A stretch of 64,000 nt of DNA from Numida meleagris (Eukaryota > Chordata > Aves > Galliformes > Numididae): positions 23,832,331 to 23,896,330 of the forward strand of contig NC_034415.1 in the NCBI RefSeq assembly GCF_002078875.1, written 5' to 3'. Below the pieces are notes generated by a model. It was not told the origin of the DNA. It was given only the letters and a program-made list of their open reading frames with translations, and ran no database searches. Shown one piece after another: positions 53,801 to 62,841 of this stretch (its first letter is position 1; each line of letters opens with the position of its first letter). Made by a program: the position numbers and the translations under genes.

Positions 53801-56800
53801 AGCAAAACCACAGATCAGAATGCTTATCTCTGTGTTTCAAATTTACAACTTCAACTACTGATCAAAACAAAAAAGTTAATTCTCTTTTAACATCTGCTAG
53901 AGACATAAATGTTCTTTCAAGTTGATAGACTAGCAAATCGAGATCTTCATGTTTCCTCCAGGTTTTATGTACTAAAATAATGGACATATCTGCACATCTT
54001 TAAGCCTTTAAAGTGTACAGATGATTCACCTATGTAAGGTGATCTTGGAGATCACGTGATCAACTTTCTTGGGCAACACTACTTTAACAACCGCCCTTTT
54101 TTTTACCTAAGCAAAACGTAAACCTTCTGCAATGCCAAGGCAATATACCTTAGAATGCATTCCACTTTGAGAAGGGATCAAAGCACGAATAAGACAGACA
54201 GAGATTTATTTATGGGAAGTCTTGTCTCTGTATTACACTTAACAGAAGAGAATCTGCTAAAGCCAGCTTTTAGCGTTATAAATATGATCTGAGCTAAACT
54301 GTACCCCTACACGTGGGGTGAGACTGAGATGATCCCTCTAGTCTCTTGATCTTGTCTTTTGATTATACATGGCATAGGACATCCCTAAATAAGTCCCAAT
54401 TTTAATTTTCTATCTTTTGGTAAAACCATCAGTAAAGAAAAATCCACATTAAACAGGGAAAGCTGTTCAAGTGGCTAACCACTCTCCCAGGTAAAGGTGT
54501 GTTTTATTTCAAGCCTGATTTAGTCTACTTTCACGTTCCAACTATTTAATCCTATTATACTGTTCTATCTGTTTCAATCAATTTAACTTGGAGTGATAGC
54601 TTACATAATGCAAAGAATAACCAGTAATTAAAAACAAATTTAAATGAGAACTACAAATCATAAACTTTGACAGAGGAGAAAATGTAGAGCATGGCAGATG
54701 ATTTCAATAAAGTTGAATATCAAATACAGAGAACGTTGAAGAGATATCCATTCCCAGCACGAACCTTTCTGATAGGAACAGTGAAGCAGAATAAAGGGTG
54801 TGTAGGAACACAATGAGATTACAAAGCTGGTATGTTGTAGCAAAAATTTCTAAATGGTAATTATCCACAAGTTCAGAATTAACTGGAGGATGAAAGGGTA
54901 GAACTGCTAACAAATACATCAGGCTAGATTGAAAAAGTATGAATGAATTTAACGCTCAGAGGCTGGTGCTTCCTTAGCATAGACAACCTCAGGAGAGGCT
55001 ACTTCAAGGCTCCTAATGGCCAGCGTGCACTTAATTAGCTGAAGTAATGAGGGACAGCTTTCTAAATAACACAGATAAAAATTACACTGCAGAAAACTCT
55101 GTATGAAGGAATATTCAAGCTACAACCAAAATAAAACAGAAGAAGAAAAAAAAGGAAGGAAAAAAAGGTTTTATTTGAACACGCCAAATCACAGAAAGAG
55201 CATACTCTCTTCTAGGTATTCAGGAAATTAAGGACTCTTATGTGAGAGGAATGGTTCTGCCACTAAATTGAACCTAGAAGACAGAATTCAAAGAGAAGAA
55301 AAACACGGTTCATTTTCAGTATGCAGGAGTATATATTGAGGTGACAATACCAATCTGTGCTAAGAGAGATGTTTCACATATTTATTAAAAGTCAGTGGAC
55401 AGAGAGGTTGAGAGAGGGGCAGGAGGTGATCTGACAGAGGTATATAAAGATAAGAGCCACTGAAAAGGTAAAGCAGGCGTCTTTATCCTTTCTCAAAAGA
55501 GTAGCAACCACCTGTAAAATGAAAAGGTAAACAAAATTCAATATAAGAAAATACTTCAGTATTACCCAAGTAAATAGCTTAGTGAGATTCAATAGTGAGA
55601 TCAAGATCTTGTATTAATAACAATACCACTCTAAGTTAAGATAAAATTCCCAATGCTTTAGAACACAAGGCAGCCATAAACTACTTTCACTTGTGAAGAA
55701 ACCTCCAGCAAACATCTTGTTTAAAATCATCTATTATAAATCGCATCCCAGGCTTCTCTTCTAGCTTTTTCTATGATGGTATAACTACTTGAGCAAGAGG
55801 AAGTTTCTTTTTTATCAACTAACATGACTGAGAAATGTTTCTTCCAAACGGGCACAATAAGCAGAGAAAGAATTTCACAAAATAACTTGTTCGTTTAATA
55901 AACCTTTGTCTCTCTTCCTGGCCCAGTTAAAAAAAATTAATAATGAAAATATTTTTTGTGCTATGCATACAAAGTAAGCCTTAGAAAATAACATGCAATG
56001 CTCTGAACTATCAAAATGCAGGAGGTAACTGGGGATTTCATTGCCAAGGACCAAGGAGATCAGCTGTTAAAGGGAAAGCTCTGTATCTTGGCTTAGCTGT
56101 ATCTGAATTTTTGTGTCAAAGGTATATACGAGTTTTAAAGTAGAGCTACATTTGACCTTGCACCATCTCTCCTATCTAGAACAAGCTTTGTCATGGCATT
56201 AGATGCTCTTAAGCAAAAGAGATACCCATCACATGTGTTAATCTTAACTCAAATGACTCAAAACGAAGGGTTACGGTAACAAAAGCTGAACAAAAACACA
56301 GGTAAAAGAAAACATCTGAATTTTTTACAAGCTGTTTCAAATACCGTTTTCCTATGCAGCTATGAATTAACATTCTTTCAAACTCCTGAAAATAAGATAC
56401 ATCAATATTTAGCATAAAAAACCCTCTCTCTTGTGAAAGAATTCTAACACAATCCGTGTTTAAAAATACATGTTCCAACACACACTGATTTTCTAAAAAT
56501 AACCCAAACTAAAATGTTTCCACCCCAAAGCCCTCCACTTCACATATAATGGAGTATTTTGGAGGGAAAAAGTATCTACAACACACGTTAAGAAAGTGCT
56601 GATGGCTGCCTAACTGCACCTCAACTGTAGAGTGCACCTTCTGCTCTGGACAGCATGGAGTTTTTGTCACGAAAAGGCTGAGATCTCTGAGCCCTCTAGC
56701 TGCCAAGTGCTCTCAAATTAAATCAGTTTGAAGCGGTTTTCATTAAGATGGATTGAGTGTGGCATCGTGAGAAACACTCTATCAAATGTAGTGTTTTACT

Positions 56801-59800
56801 TAGTGATTAAGTATATACCAGTTGATGAAGCTACCCAAATCCTTCGTAATCCCACCACTCCAATAAACATTTAATGAGTATATAAGTTCAAAAAGCCTAG
56901 CAGAGGATTTAAACGTTCAATCTTGTTTTTATTTACTCTTGGAACTCAATTTCTCACTTCAAGTGAAGAATGTTGGTGCCTGAAGCTCATCTGTTGCCCT
57001 GGTAAAATTAAGTGCCCTCCACAGTATAAACTAGAAGACAAGACATTCAGGTTGCTGTTTCTCTTAAGCTTTTTTTCTTATACTGATATAAATATTCCAT
57101 TATGAAAGGCAATTGTAAAAATATAAAATAACGTATGTCCCTTTCCTAACTTAAGAGTTCCTGAAGGCAGTACTGAAAATACTTCTTTGTAATAGGAAAA
57201 ACTCAGTAAAAATAAATGGCGTTTATCCCTTCTCATATCTTTGTGTTAAATCAGAACGTTACAACCAAAACAATGACATTTCACAGGGTTGTTGGGGAAA
57301 GCGGTTAAAGGCTTCTAAAAATTCAGGCAATATTTGCAAAAAACATTTAGAGAAAACAATACTTTCCTAATTGTATTACTTTATTCTGATGAGTATCTAG
57401 TCCAAATACATAAAAAATATTAGAAATAAGAGGTGATGTGAATTTCTGATGTGCCATGTAAGTAGTATATGAAGTACTTCGTACTTAAATTACTGCACTG
57501 CATTAATATCAGACTTGTTGGTACAAAATATTTAGGAAAGTTTCTAATGAGTTACGCATTTGAGGAGATATAAATTAATACTTTGTCACTGAATTATTAT
57601 GTGTACATTTATGTTCCGAAATCCAAATAGAGACATGAAAGTGTTCACTAAATTTAGAGTGTGAGAAAACTGTGTCCACAACATGCCATGTTAGTGTTAA
57701 TTTAAGCTCTACAAGACATGCTTATCACAACATCTCCTAACACAACATAGCTGCTCCTTCCAACATGAATAACCTCAGGAAGCCAAAACATTCTTCATTT
57801 TAAAATTAAATATCTATCAGGACAACAAAAAATAAATTGAAACAGCATAACCTTCATGTTTGTGTTTTAGCTTTATCCGCGATTGATTATGCAGGGCTTT
57901 GGGTTTCTCCTTAGCGAATTCAAATCACCAAAACTTAAATAAACTGCTCCCATTCTAATTTTATTAAAATACTGATTTTACAACTGTACACAGAATAACA
58001 GAAACTTGAGATGTCTGGTTGGATGGACAGAAAACCTAAATAACCAATCCTGAGCACTGGAATTCGCTAGGCAGATAAAGTCTGTACAAAAGAAAAAAGA
58101 AAGAAAGGACTGTACTTCAAAAACCTTTCAATTTAAATTTACAATTTCATTAGCCATCCTTCAAAGGAGTTACCAACATGCAACGTTGAACTTGTCAAAC
58201 AAAAGATTCCCAGCCAGTGTTACATGAGGCTAGGACACAAAAAGAAAAAGGCGGAGAATTAGAAAAGAGAAACCCCTACACCCATAGTAACCGATCACTA
58301 CGATCGCTGAAGGACTCCAGTAAAAATACAGCCTAAATAATCACAAAGCATGAGCGAGTCAGTGCAATTTCAACAACAATCAGAGTAAATATTTTGGTCA
58401 ATCAACTATATAACTCTTCACAAACAATATAAACAAGATACTCCAAAATAGTTTAACTTCTAAAAATAAAGATAAAACATCTGCAGCGATCTCCATTTTT
58501 CTCCTAAATTAAATAAAGTAACTTTAATACACACTTACATCTCTAGCTTTCCCATAGAAGGCTTCTTGAAAAGCAGCCTCTAATGATCCAATAAAATAAA
58601 CAGGATGGCAATCACCGTATCTATTTGAGACAGAATTTTCCATTAATAAAAGTTATGAAAATAATTTCAATATTCTGCCTCTTCATATATTCTGTAAATA
58701 TTATGCATCAGCTAAACCATTAGAAGGATGAAGTAGTACACTTCTAAACATTTCCCCTCTCTCCTTTACAGGCCATCTGCCCACCAGCACTCAAAAGCTT
58801 CAAATAACTAAGTGCTACCTTACAAATATAAGTATTTTCTGTTTCTGTGCATAGACACCCAAAGTTCCATACATTTTTTCAGTGAGCCATTTCATTAATG
58901 ATAAAGCTACAGCAACTCTGTAGATATTCTTCATTACTAATCAGCTTTAGTCTTTTTGGTTTTGCATATGAAATTAGAATACATAATCAGATTCTTTATC
59001 ATCCTTCTGGACATTTACATAATTAACTAATGATATTAATTGGTGGCAAATTAAATAATTCAAGAATCTGTCACTCTAATGTAGACCTAGAAATAGGCTA
59101 TTTCTGAAACAGTTTCAAACACAGTTAAGCTTAAATTAAATTAGATATGGATGCCCAAATGTCTGTGATTATGTAAGAAAATATCTACATAAGGTTTATT
59201 TTTACTTCCACTATTTAAAAAAATTTTACTTAGTTTGTAACAAGAATTACACTTAATAAACCTAATAACACGTTAAGTTTACCTTGAAGAAAACTCTGCT
59301 GTAAATTGTAATAAGGCATCTCCTTCATTTTCAGCATTTTCTGGCACTTAAAAAAAAAAAAAAAAAAGATTGAATGCAACCTTATGGAAACAGATTTTAA
59401 TATGCACACTCGCTTTGCTTCATGGATTTTTTATGTTGACAGCTTACTGAAATGGTTACCAAGAGACCATATAAATTTCATGAAAGACTATGAACCTTTG
59501 GAAAGACATGGAATTTTCAGACACTCTCATGAATATATTCAGCCTTTCCAAACAGTAAAATCTTCAGGTCCAATGTAATGTGATATATCGCTTGTTCAGA
59601 GTTAACATTCTGGACTTACTTTAATATATTAAAATGAAAAGACTGACTTGAAAGCCTTGACTCATGGTATTTCTAGTGACTTCTTTCTTTCTTGAAAGAG
59701 AACTTCCTAAGCATAATATTAAAAAGTCTCATGTGTTACTACAGTGTCAAAAACATTGAAGATAATAACACCAATGTAGGCCTAAAAAAATTTGAGTATA

Positions 59801-60921
59801 TGCAGAATAGCATATAGGAATTAAGTGACTGTTCCTGCTCAATCCTTTTCAGAATCTAAGGACAAATAATCACTAAGAAACCTTTTAAATGTATTCAGGC
59901 AATAATATTTATCACCGTAAGATGCCAGAACTAAAATATGCAGAATGTTCAAAAGAGGGAAATCTAAGTTTCCACAGATACATTTGGCCATAGATCATCA
60001 TTTTCAGAATTAAATCACTGTCCTTCAGCTACAAGCTAAAATAATGAGGTTAAGCAGAAACTTCCTCTACAAGAAGATGCGTTCATTGTTGCCAATTACG
60101 TTTCCAGAATTTTCATTTAACACATCCATCAGATATAAGACTTGCACAATTTTAATAGTCCTTTTCCCCACCACACCTCCCTGTATTCACTAGTGCAGTA
60201 CATATACCAGTTAATCACAAATTAACTTTCAACTCTTACTCATTGGCGATTTCCTCAAGGCAGATGATGCTACCCCAAACATTTCTCCATCATCAACTCC
60301 AAACTCTGTAGCATCTTCAAAGTCATCTCCATCACTGTCACTAACCATATGAACATCAGTGCATTGCTATTCAGAAACAAAAATCAAAATCCACTATCAA
60401 CGTCTATTACAGAAATCATCTTCAGTGAAATTCATTGCAAATACTGAAAAATACTTCCGTATTTCTAAGAAACACTTGATATACTGTATTTTATTTTGTT
60501 ATTTTATATAACATTATCAGATTGCTTTTTACAAATAAGATTTAATTTTCACCAGAAGTAGGGTTGACAGAGCATTATGTGAGAAAAAGCATTAATCTAA
60601 CTAAGAAGTTGGAACTGTATACAAAATGCTGAGAAGAGCTAAGCATATTTTATCTCAGGCTAGTATTTTTTTTCCCCCATCTAAAGGTACTACAGGTGGT
60701 TTAACTGAACAAGCAAGAGTGAGAAGGAAACACTAAATCAACCACTAACTTCTCACATCCAGACACAATCTACTTCAGCTCCGCTTTCTTCCTAGAGTGT
60801 ACTTGTTAAATGAAGATGTTCTTACCTCCTCTGACTGTTCCCTTGTTTGTACAGGTGAAGATCTTCTTCCAACTGTAAGTCGATGGCAAGGAAAATTCAC
60901 TCCTGATACAGCTAGGGTCAT
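11769..60921 (-). CDS. FAF1: FAF1, FAS-associated factor 1, C-terminal 402 residues (11 exons, 5' part outside window)
   Basis: Joined in order 60921-60826, 60366-60240, 59346-59283, 58620-58539, 50163-50009, 40878-40742, 38525-38437, 28003-27923, 27460-27383, 23861-23646 and 11852-11769, the exons give 1209 nt: 402 codons plus TAG. Every junction keeps frame and every intron is GT-AG. By recall of the human protein (650 residues) this is residues 249-650 without indels; the UBX FPR motif then falls at 619-621 and the paired CK2 serines at 289/291, which supports the alignment. Known family role: FAF1 binds ubiquitinated clients through its N-terminal UBA domain and the p97/VCP ATPase through UBX, acting in ER-associated and chromatin-linked degradation. 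It also binds Fas/FADD death-signalling and NF-kB components. The UBA and ubiquitin-like exons lie beyond 64000. No frameshift or premature stop is seen, so the gene looks intact. Confidence 0.97.
13646..13670. promoter_or_regulatory. Inverted SOX/TCF-like motif pair
   Basis: AAACAAAGC (13646-13654) and GCTTTGTTT (13662-13670) are exact inverted 9-bp arms around a 7-bp spacer. Each contains ACAAAG, the core bound by SOX and TCF/LEF HMG factors. Function is inferred. Confidence 0.35.
16660..16930 (+). other. Orphan GC-rich open frame followed by AATAAA and an A-run
   Basis: A frame without stops runs from about 16660 to a TGA at 16876-16878. It includes a hydrophilic, Ser/Ala/Glu-rich stretch such as ELDELPARTRRCSS and GASSSQTSSRELQ. 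GC is much higher than in the surroundings. AATAAA follows at about 16879 and an A8 run about 35-40 bp later. The frame has no convincing ATG at its start. It could be the 3' end of an old retrocopy, a terminal exon of an unrecognised antisense transcript, or chance. I do not recognise the protein. Confidence 0.25.
19259..19291. repeat. Short direct repeat pair
   Basis: TAATGAGTTTAAA occurs at 19259-19271 and 19279-19291, a 20-bp period suggesting a decayed tandem duplication. Confidence 0.8.
21280..21327. repeat. Perfect 24-bp tandem duplication
   Basis: Two identical 24-bp copies, 21280-21303 and 21304-21327, start AGAAGAAAAAATT and end CTAACTTGAG. Perfect identity implies a recent event. 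Confidence 0.95.
23646..23861 (-). CDS. FAF1: FAF1 exon: most of the UBX domain, with the p97-binding FPR motif
   Basis: This 216-nt exon (phase 0 at both ends) has a CAG acceptor and a consensus GTGAGT donor. It encodes AIRLSLEQSLPPEPKEE, a short variable spacer, then the ubiquitin-like UBX fold starting SKLRIRTPSGE and including FERRFLAS, VFDFVASKGYPW and TFPRRD, equivalent to human 552-623. The Phe-Pro-Arg motif (codons at 23652-23660) is the cis-Pro loop that inserts into the p97/VCP N domain, and it is intact. The exon ends two residues after FPR, so the last UBX strands come from the final exon, 11.8 kb away. Confidence 0.98.
23862..27382 (-). other. FAF1: FAF1 intron (3.5 kb)
   Basis: Donor GTGGGA (off consensus), acceptor CAG. 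AT-rich, with a short (TA)n run near 27225-27240. No exon-like sequence or recognisable mobile element. Confidence 0.9.
27383..27460 (-). CDS. FAF1: FAF1 exon: Glu/Arg-rich coiled-coil-like linker
   Basis: This 78-nt exon is phase 0 at both ends and lies only 462 bp from the preceding exon. It encodes REAQEREMAEQFRLEQIRKE followed by QEEERE (human 526-551). The E/R/K/Q pattern indicates a long charged helix or coiled coil before the UBX domain. The acceptor is TAG. The donor GTGGGA lacks the usual A at +3 and +4. Like the 81-nt exon beside it, it could be skipped in frame. Confidence 0.96.
27461..27922 (-). other. FAF1: FAF1 intron (462 bp)
   Basis: Donor GTGTGC (weak), acceptor TAG. A short intron between the two small frame-neutral exons of the charged linker. 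Nothing else seen. Confidence 0.92.
27923..28003 (-). CDS. FAF1: FAF1 exon: charged linker helix with UIM-like segment
   Basis: This 81-nt exon is phase 0 at both ends and encodes 27 residues, DEREARENVKREQDEAYRIS followed by LEADRAK (human 499-525). It is highly charged and predicted to be helical. The DEAYRISLEAD part resembles a ubiquitin-interacting motif (acidic residues, then A-x-x-x-S), which is inference only. The acceptor is CAG. The donor reads AAG then GTGTGC, a weak 5' splice site, so skipping is conceivable; it would remove 27 residues without changing frame. Confidence 0.96.
28004..38436 (-). other. FAF1: FAF1 intron (10.4 kb)
   Basis: Donor GTGAGA, acceptor CAG. It contains a CR1 fragment of about 650 bp (36389-37035). 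Slightly GC-richer unannotated patches lie at about 28620-28720, 34540-34640 and 34780-35040, with no homology I can name. Otherwise ordinary AT-rich intron. Confidence 0.88.
36389..37035 (-). mobile_element. CR1 LINE fragment, about 650 bp of 3' end
   Basis: The plus strand reads as reverse-complemented CR1. It starts at the 3' tail (AGAATCACAGAATTGTAGGG, then TTGGAAGGGACC) and continues through TTGTCCCTTGTCCTGTCACT, CTTCTCCAGGCTGAACAG, GATCACCTCCCTTGACCTGC and GGCCTTCTTGGCCACAAGGG. These are landmarks of the CR1 3' UTR and the end of its reverse-transcriptase ORF, here interrupted by stops. The element is on the minus strand, the same sense as FAF1, and is 5'-truncated near 37035. The copy is diverged and inactive. 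Confidence 0.93.
38437..38525 (-). CDS. FAF1: FAF1 exon: end of UAS domain and linker helix
   Basis: This 89-nt exon completes the Gly codon and ends in phase 0. It encodes NTTVDELMMRLMAAMEIFSA and QQQEDIKDE, equivalent to human 469-498. It holds an amphipathic helix and the glutamine-rich start of the charged linker towards UBX. The acceptor is TAG and the donor is GTGAGA. The match to the human protein is nearly complete (Ser for Thr before AQQQ). Confidence 0.97.
38526..40741 (-). other. FAF1: FAF1 intron (2.2 kb)
   Basis: Donor GTACAG, acceptor TAG. AT-rich, with no exon-like or mobile sequence recognised. Confidence 0.9.
40742..40878 (-). CDS. FAF1: FAF1 exon: C-terminal half of UAS domain
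   Basis: This 137-nt exon finishes the Arg codon and leaves one base of a Gly codon. It encodes FLTMCTRHFGSVVAQTIRTQ, then KTDQFPLFLIIMGKRSSNEV and LNVIQ, equivalent to human 423-469. The hydrophobic PLFLIIM strand belongs to the UAS thioredoxin-like sheet. The acceptor is TAG. The donor, GTACAG, is off consensus at +4 to +6 but is supported by the exact join to the next exon (Gly-Asn-Thr-Thr). Confidence 0.97.
42125..42256 (+). mobile_element. CR1 LINE fragment, 3' tail
   Basis: The plus strand reads in CR1 sense: GGTGGCAACCCCTGCCCAC, then GGGCTTTAAGGTCCCTCCCA, then CATCCTGTGATTCTGTGATT and CTATGA, the typical ATTCTRTG-repeat 3' terminus. About 130 bp remain. Orientation is opposite to FAF1 and to the other two CR1 pieces. 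The left boundary is uncertain by about 20 bp. Confidence 0.92.
44651..44668 (+). repeat. A18 homopolymer
   Basis: Eighteen A in a row within a FAF1 intron. No retrocopy is recognised directly upstream. Confidence 0.95.
50009..50163 (-). CDS. FAF1: FAF1 exon: UAS domain core
   Basis: This 155-nt exon (phase 0 in, +2 out) has a CAG acceptor and a GTAAGG donor. It encodes RKLLAIYLHHDESVLTNVFC, then a segment with SQMLCAES, SYLSQNF and TWAWDMTKEANRAR, equivalent to human 372-423. This is the most conserved stretch of the UAS domain and is almost identical to mammals; differences sit near the end (MTKEAN versus human LTKDSN as recalled). It is flanked by 8.4-kb and 9.1-kb introns. Confidence 0.97.
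50164..58538 (-). other. FAF1: FAF1 intron (8.4 kb)
   Basis: Donor GTAAGT, acceptor CAG. It contains the AT-rich palindromic microsatellite (53279-53400), a GC-richer patch beside it (53430-53600) and another at 50590-50900. Neither patch resembles a gene I can name. The rest is AT-rich intron. Confidence 0.88.
53279..53400. repeat. AT/TATACA microsatellite with nested palindromes
   Basis: About 120 bp made almost only of AT, ATAC and ACAT units. It includes a perfect 20-bp palindrome at 53331-53350 (TATACACATA and its complement) and a 14-bp palindrome at 53314-53327 around ACGT. It could extrude cruciforms and be length-polymorphic. Confidence 0.95.
58539..58620 (-). CDS. FAF1: FAF1 exon: UAS domain, part 2
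   Basis: This 82-nt exon completes the split Arg codon and ends in phase 0. It encodes YGDCHPVYFIGSLEAAFQEA and then FYGKARD, equivalent to human 344-371. The acceptor is TAG and the donor is consensus GTAAGT. Compared with the human sequence as I recall it, there is Phe to Tyr after PV and Val to Gly before KARD. The segment contributes the first strand and helix of the UAS fold. Confidence 0.96.
58621..59282 (-). other. FAF1: FAF1 intron (662 bp)
   Basis: Donor GTAAAC, acceptor TAG. Ordinary AT-rich intron, nothing else seen. Confidence 0.92.
59283..59346 (-). CDS. FAF1: FAF1 exon: start of UAS domain
   Basis: This 64-nt exon enters at the second base of a Met codon and leaves after two bases of an Arg codon. 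It encodes PENAENEGDALLQFTAEFSS, equivalent to human about 323-344, where the UAS (thioredoxin-like) domain begins. The donor is GTAAAC. The acceptor is AAG, preceded directly by an 18-base T run on the coding strand (A run at 59350-59367), an unusually long uniform polypyrimidine tract. Confidence 0.95.
59347..60239 (-). other. FAF1: FAF1 intron (893 bp)
   Basis: Donor GTAAGA, acceptor AAG directly after an 18-base T run on the coding strand. No exon-like content. Confidence 0.92.
60240..60366 (-). CDS. FAF1: FAF1 exon: acidic linker with CK2-type phosphoserines
   Basis: This 127-nt exon (phase 0 in, +1 out) has a TAG acceptor and a GTAAGA donor. It encodes the acidic segment QCTDVHMVSDSDGDDFED and then a DATEFGVDDGE and SSALRKSPM stretch, equivalent to human 281-322. 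Serines matching human Ser289 (codon 60340-60342) and Ser291 (codon 60334-60336) lie in an S-D-S-D-G-D-D context, a classic casein kinase 2 site; FAF1 is a reported CK2 substrate there. The codon after the first Gln is Cys here and Ile in human as I recall it. Confidence 0.96.
60367..60825 (-). other. FAF1: FAF1 intron (459 bp)
   Basis: Donor GTAAGA, acceptor TAG. Short AT-rich intron, nothing else seen. Confidence 0.92.
60826..60921 (-). CDS. FAF1: FAF1 exon: end of second ubiquitin-like region and start of acidic linker
   Basis: This 96-nt exon is phase 0 at both ends. It is preceded by a TAG acceptor (60922-60924) and followed by a good GTAAGA donor. It encodes 32 residues starting MTLAVSG and including the conserved FPCHRLTVGRRSS stretch and REQSEE, equivalent to human 249-280. 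The first residues are more diverged than the rest (by recall MTLAVSGVN here versus MCLAESGLS in human). The initial ATG is an internal methionine, not a start codon. If the gene is organised as in human (19 exons) this is exon 9. Confidence 0.95.
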
Positions 60922-62011
60922 CTAAAAGAAAAGCAATGATCATTTATTAAAGCTATAGACTCAACAGACAGTTGGGTTTTTTTGTGTGTGGTGTTTTTTT
61001 CTTTATTTGTTAAGAATGCATAACAATATTCAAAGAAACAATTATTACTGTGCAGATTGTGAACGTACTGCAGTATCTGCTGCTAGGCATGGAGCTCTAA
61101 GACTTATTTTCACCTGAAGATGAGGCTGCTAAATAAAACTTTAGGATTTGCAGGGTTTTGTTGCTGTTCTTACATCAGCTACTTAGAATCTTCAGGAACA
61201 GACACGTGGCTAGCAGGTGAAGGCGCTTACAGGGAAAAGGACAGTTGATAGTAACTACTTGCACATTTTACAACAAAATAGTTTTAAAGTATGTACACAT
61301 AAAGATTCAAAACAAACTAAATGAAACTGCAGACTCAAAACTGTCTTGAATTGTTACTTTTTCCTAAGTCAGAACAGAACTTTGAACCATTACTGGTAAT
61401 TTTCTTGTTTTAAACAAGAACAGTACCTGCCAAACTTGAAACAATGACAGGCGCCAATTCAATGAAATGAAAACAGTTAGGTCATCTTAAAAAAAAAACA
61501 ATTTGATTAACTGAAAAAAAATCCAGTAGTTTGTTGCTAGAAGTGTAAGGTACGGTCACAGTGGCCATATCAAAATACACTTCATCTCCAACTTGATCAT
61601 AATTAAGGTCAGAGGCTGATGCCAGGTTATTCATATAAAGAAGGACAGACACAAATACAGTAACACTTGTGTAATTGTGTCAGCATAGACACAATAGATG
61701 TCCATTAGCGCCAGCAGAAACAGCACTTTAGTTTACAGTTGACAGACACAAAATATTTGATTCTGTACAATTCTCAGTGACTATAGAAGGACAGTTCTGG
61801 CTGTGGCTTCAAAATATTGCTTCTAGCTATCAGGTCCTTCAGAGAAAAAACACCTAAAGGACAGAAAAAGATTTTCTAGAGCCACTCAAAATTACTGCTA
61901 TTTCAGAGGGGCAGAGGATGAGCGACTTTCGCTCTATATTTCAGAACTACAGCACCCTCCTAATTACATGGTAAAAACCTTAAGGTAAATTACATTTCAA
62001 TCACCCTTAAC

Positions 62012-62029
62012 AAAAAAAAAAAAAAAAAA
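62012..62029 (+). repeat. A18 homopolymer
   Basis: Eighteen consecutive A in intron sequence. No element boundary recognised around it. Confidence 0.95.
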
Positions 62030-62512
62030 CAAGAATAAATCATAAGCCTTAAATTTCATTTACTGCCACAAGCACTGGAGATACCCCATTTATTTTTATA
62101 CATAATTCAGAATGACTTTATCACTTGTCTGCTAGAACTCCCAAAGATTTAATTTGCGGCAGGCTGATTAAGCAGGCTGGTTACCAAATGAATGTTAACC
62201 TGTCTGAACTAGCCTACTGTCATACTCTCATAGCAAGGTTAAACAGAAGTTTAGCTGCATAAAAAGCCGAGCTATCATCTTAAAGGAAGTGAGTAATAAT
62301 ATTCTGGAGCAAGTGAAATATTAAAGATGACACGCAGGTCAAGTCCAATTACTTAAGAAACTCCCGTGACAGGAGCATAAGAACTGTATTCTCTGCAATA
62401 ACCCACTGGTTTAATTAGCATTTTTAAAAGTTTTCAATGATAAACAAAAGCTGGCTGTTATGAAACTCAAAACTGTGTCCCATAGTTCCCACACCACATG
62501 AAATACTGGTAA

Positions 62513-62535
62513 GACACACACACACACGCACGCAC
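62513..62535. repeat. (CA)n microsatellite
   Basis: CA repeat with two CG-interrupted units at its right end. A complementary (TG)n run lies about 290 bp to the right. Confidence 0.9.
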
Positions 62536-62823
62536 TAACCACATGCAGTTCCCTATCTCAGGGTGTCAAATACTCTGCCAGATGCCTGGAAATGCTCCTG
62601 GTATCGTCTACATACACATTAAAGAAAGTATGGTAAGATCAAGCAAGCAGTTATTGTGCTGCTTCATCACTTGGCCCAATGGCAGGGTGTTGCAATTCTA
62701 ATTTGCAACCCAATATTATAGTGTCAAAGCGTTGCTCAAAAACGAGCTAACAGCAGAAGGGGTCCGACATCAGAGCACATTTCATCCTACTCCCCAGACA
62801 CTTGCTGGAATGTTGTTGTTATT

Positions 62824-62841
62824 TGTGTGTGTGCGTGTGTG
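62824..62841. repeat. (TG)n microsatellite
   Basis: TG dinucleotide run with one CG interruption. Confidence 0.9.

Noticed and set aside
62513..62841. (CA)n and (TG)n runs as a possible functional hairpin
   Set aside because: Complementary dinucleotide repeats at 290-bp distance are common by chance in vertebrate introns.
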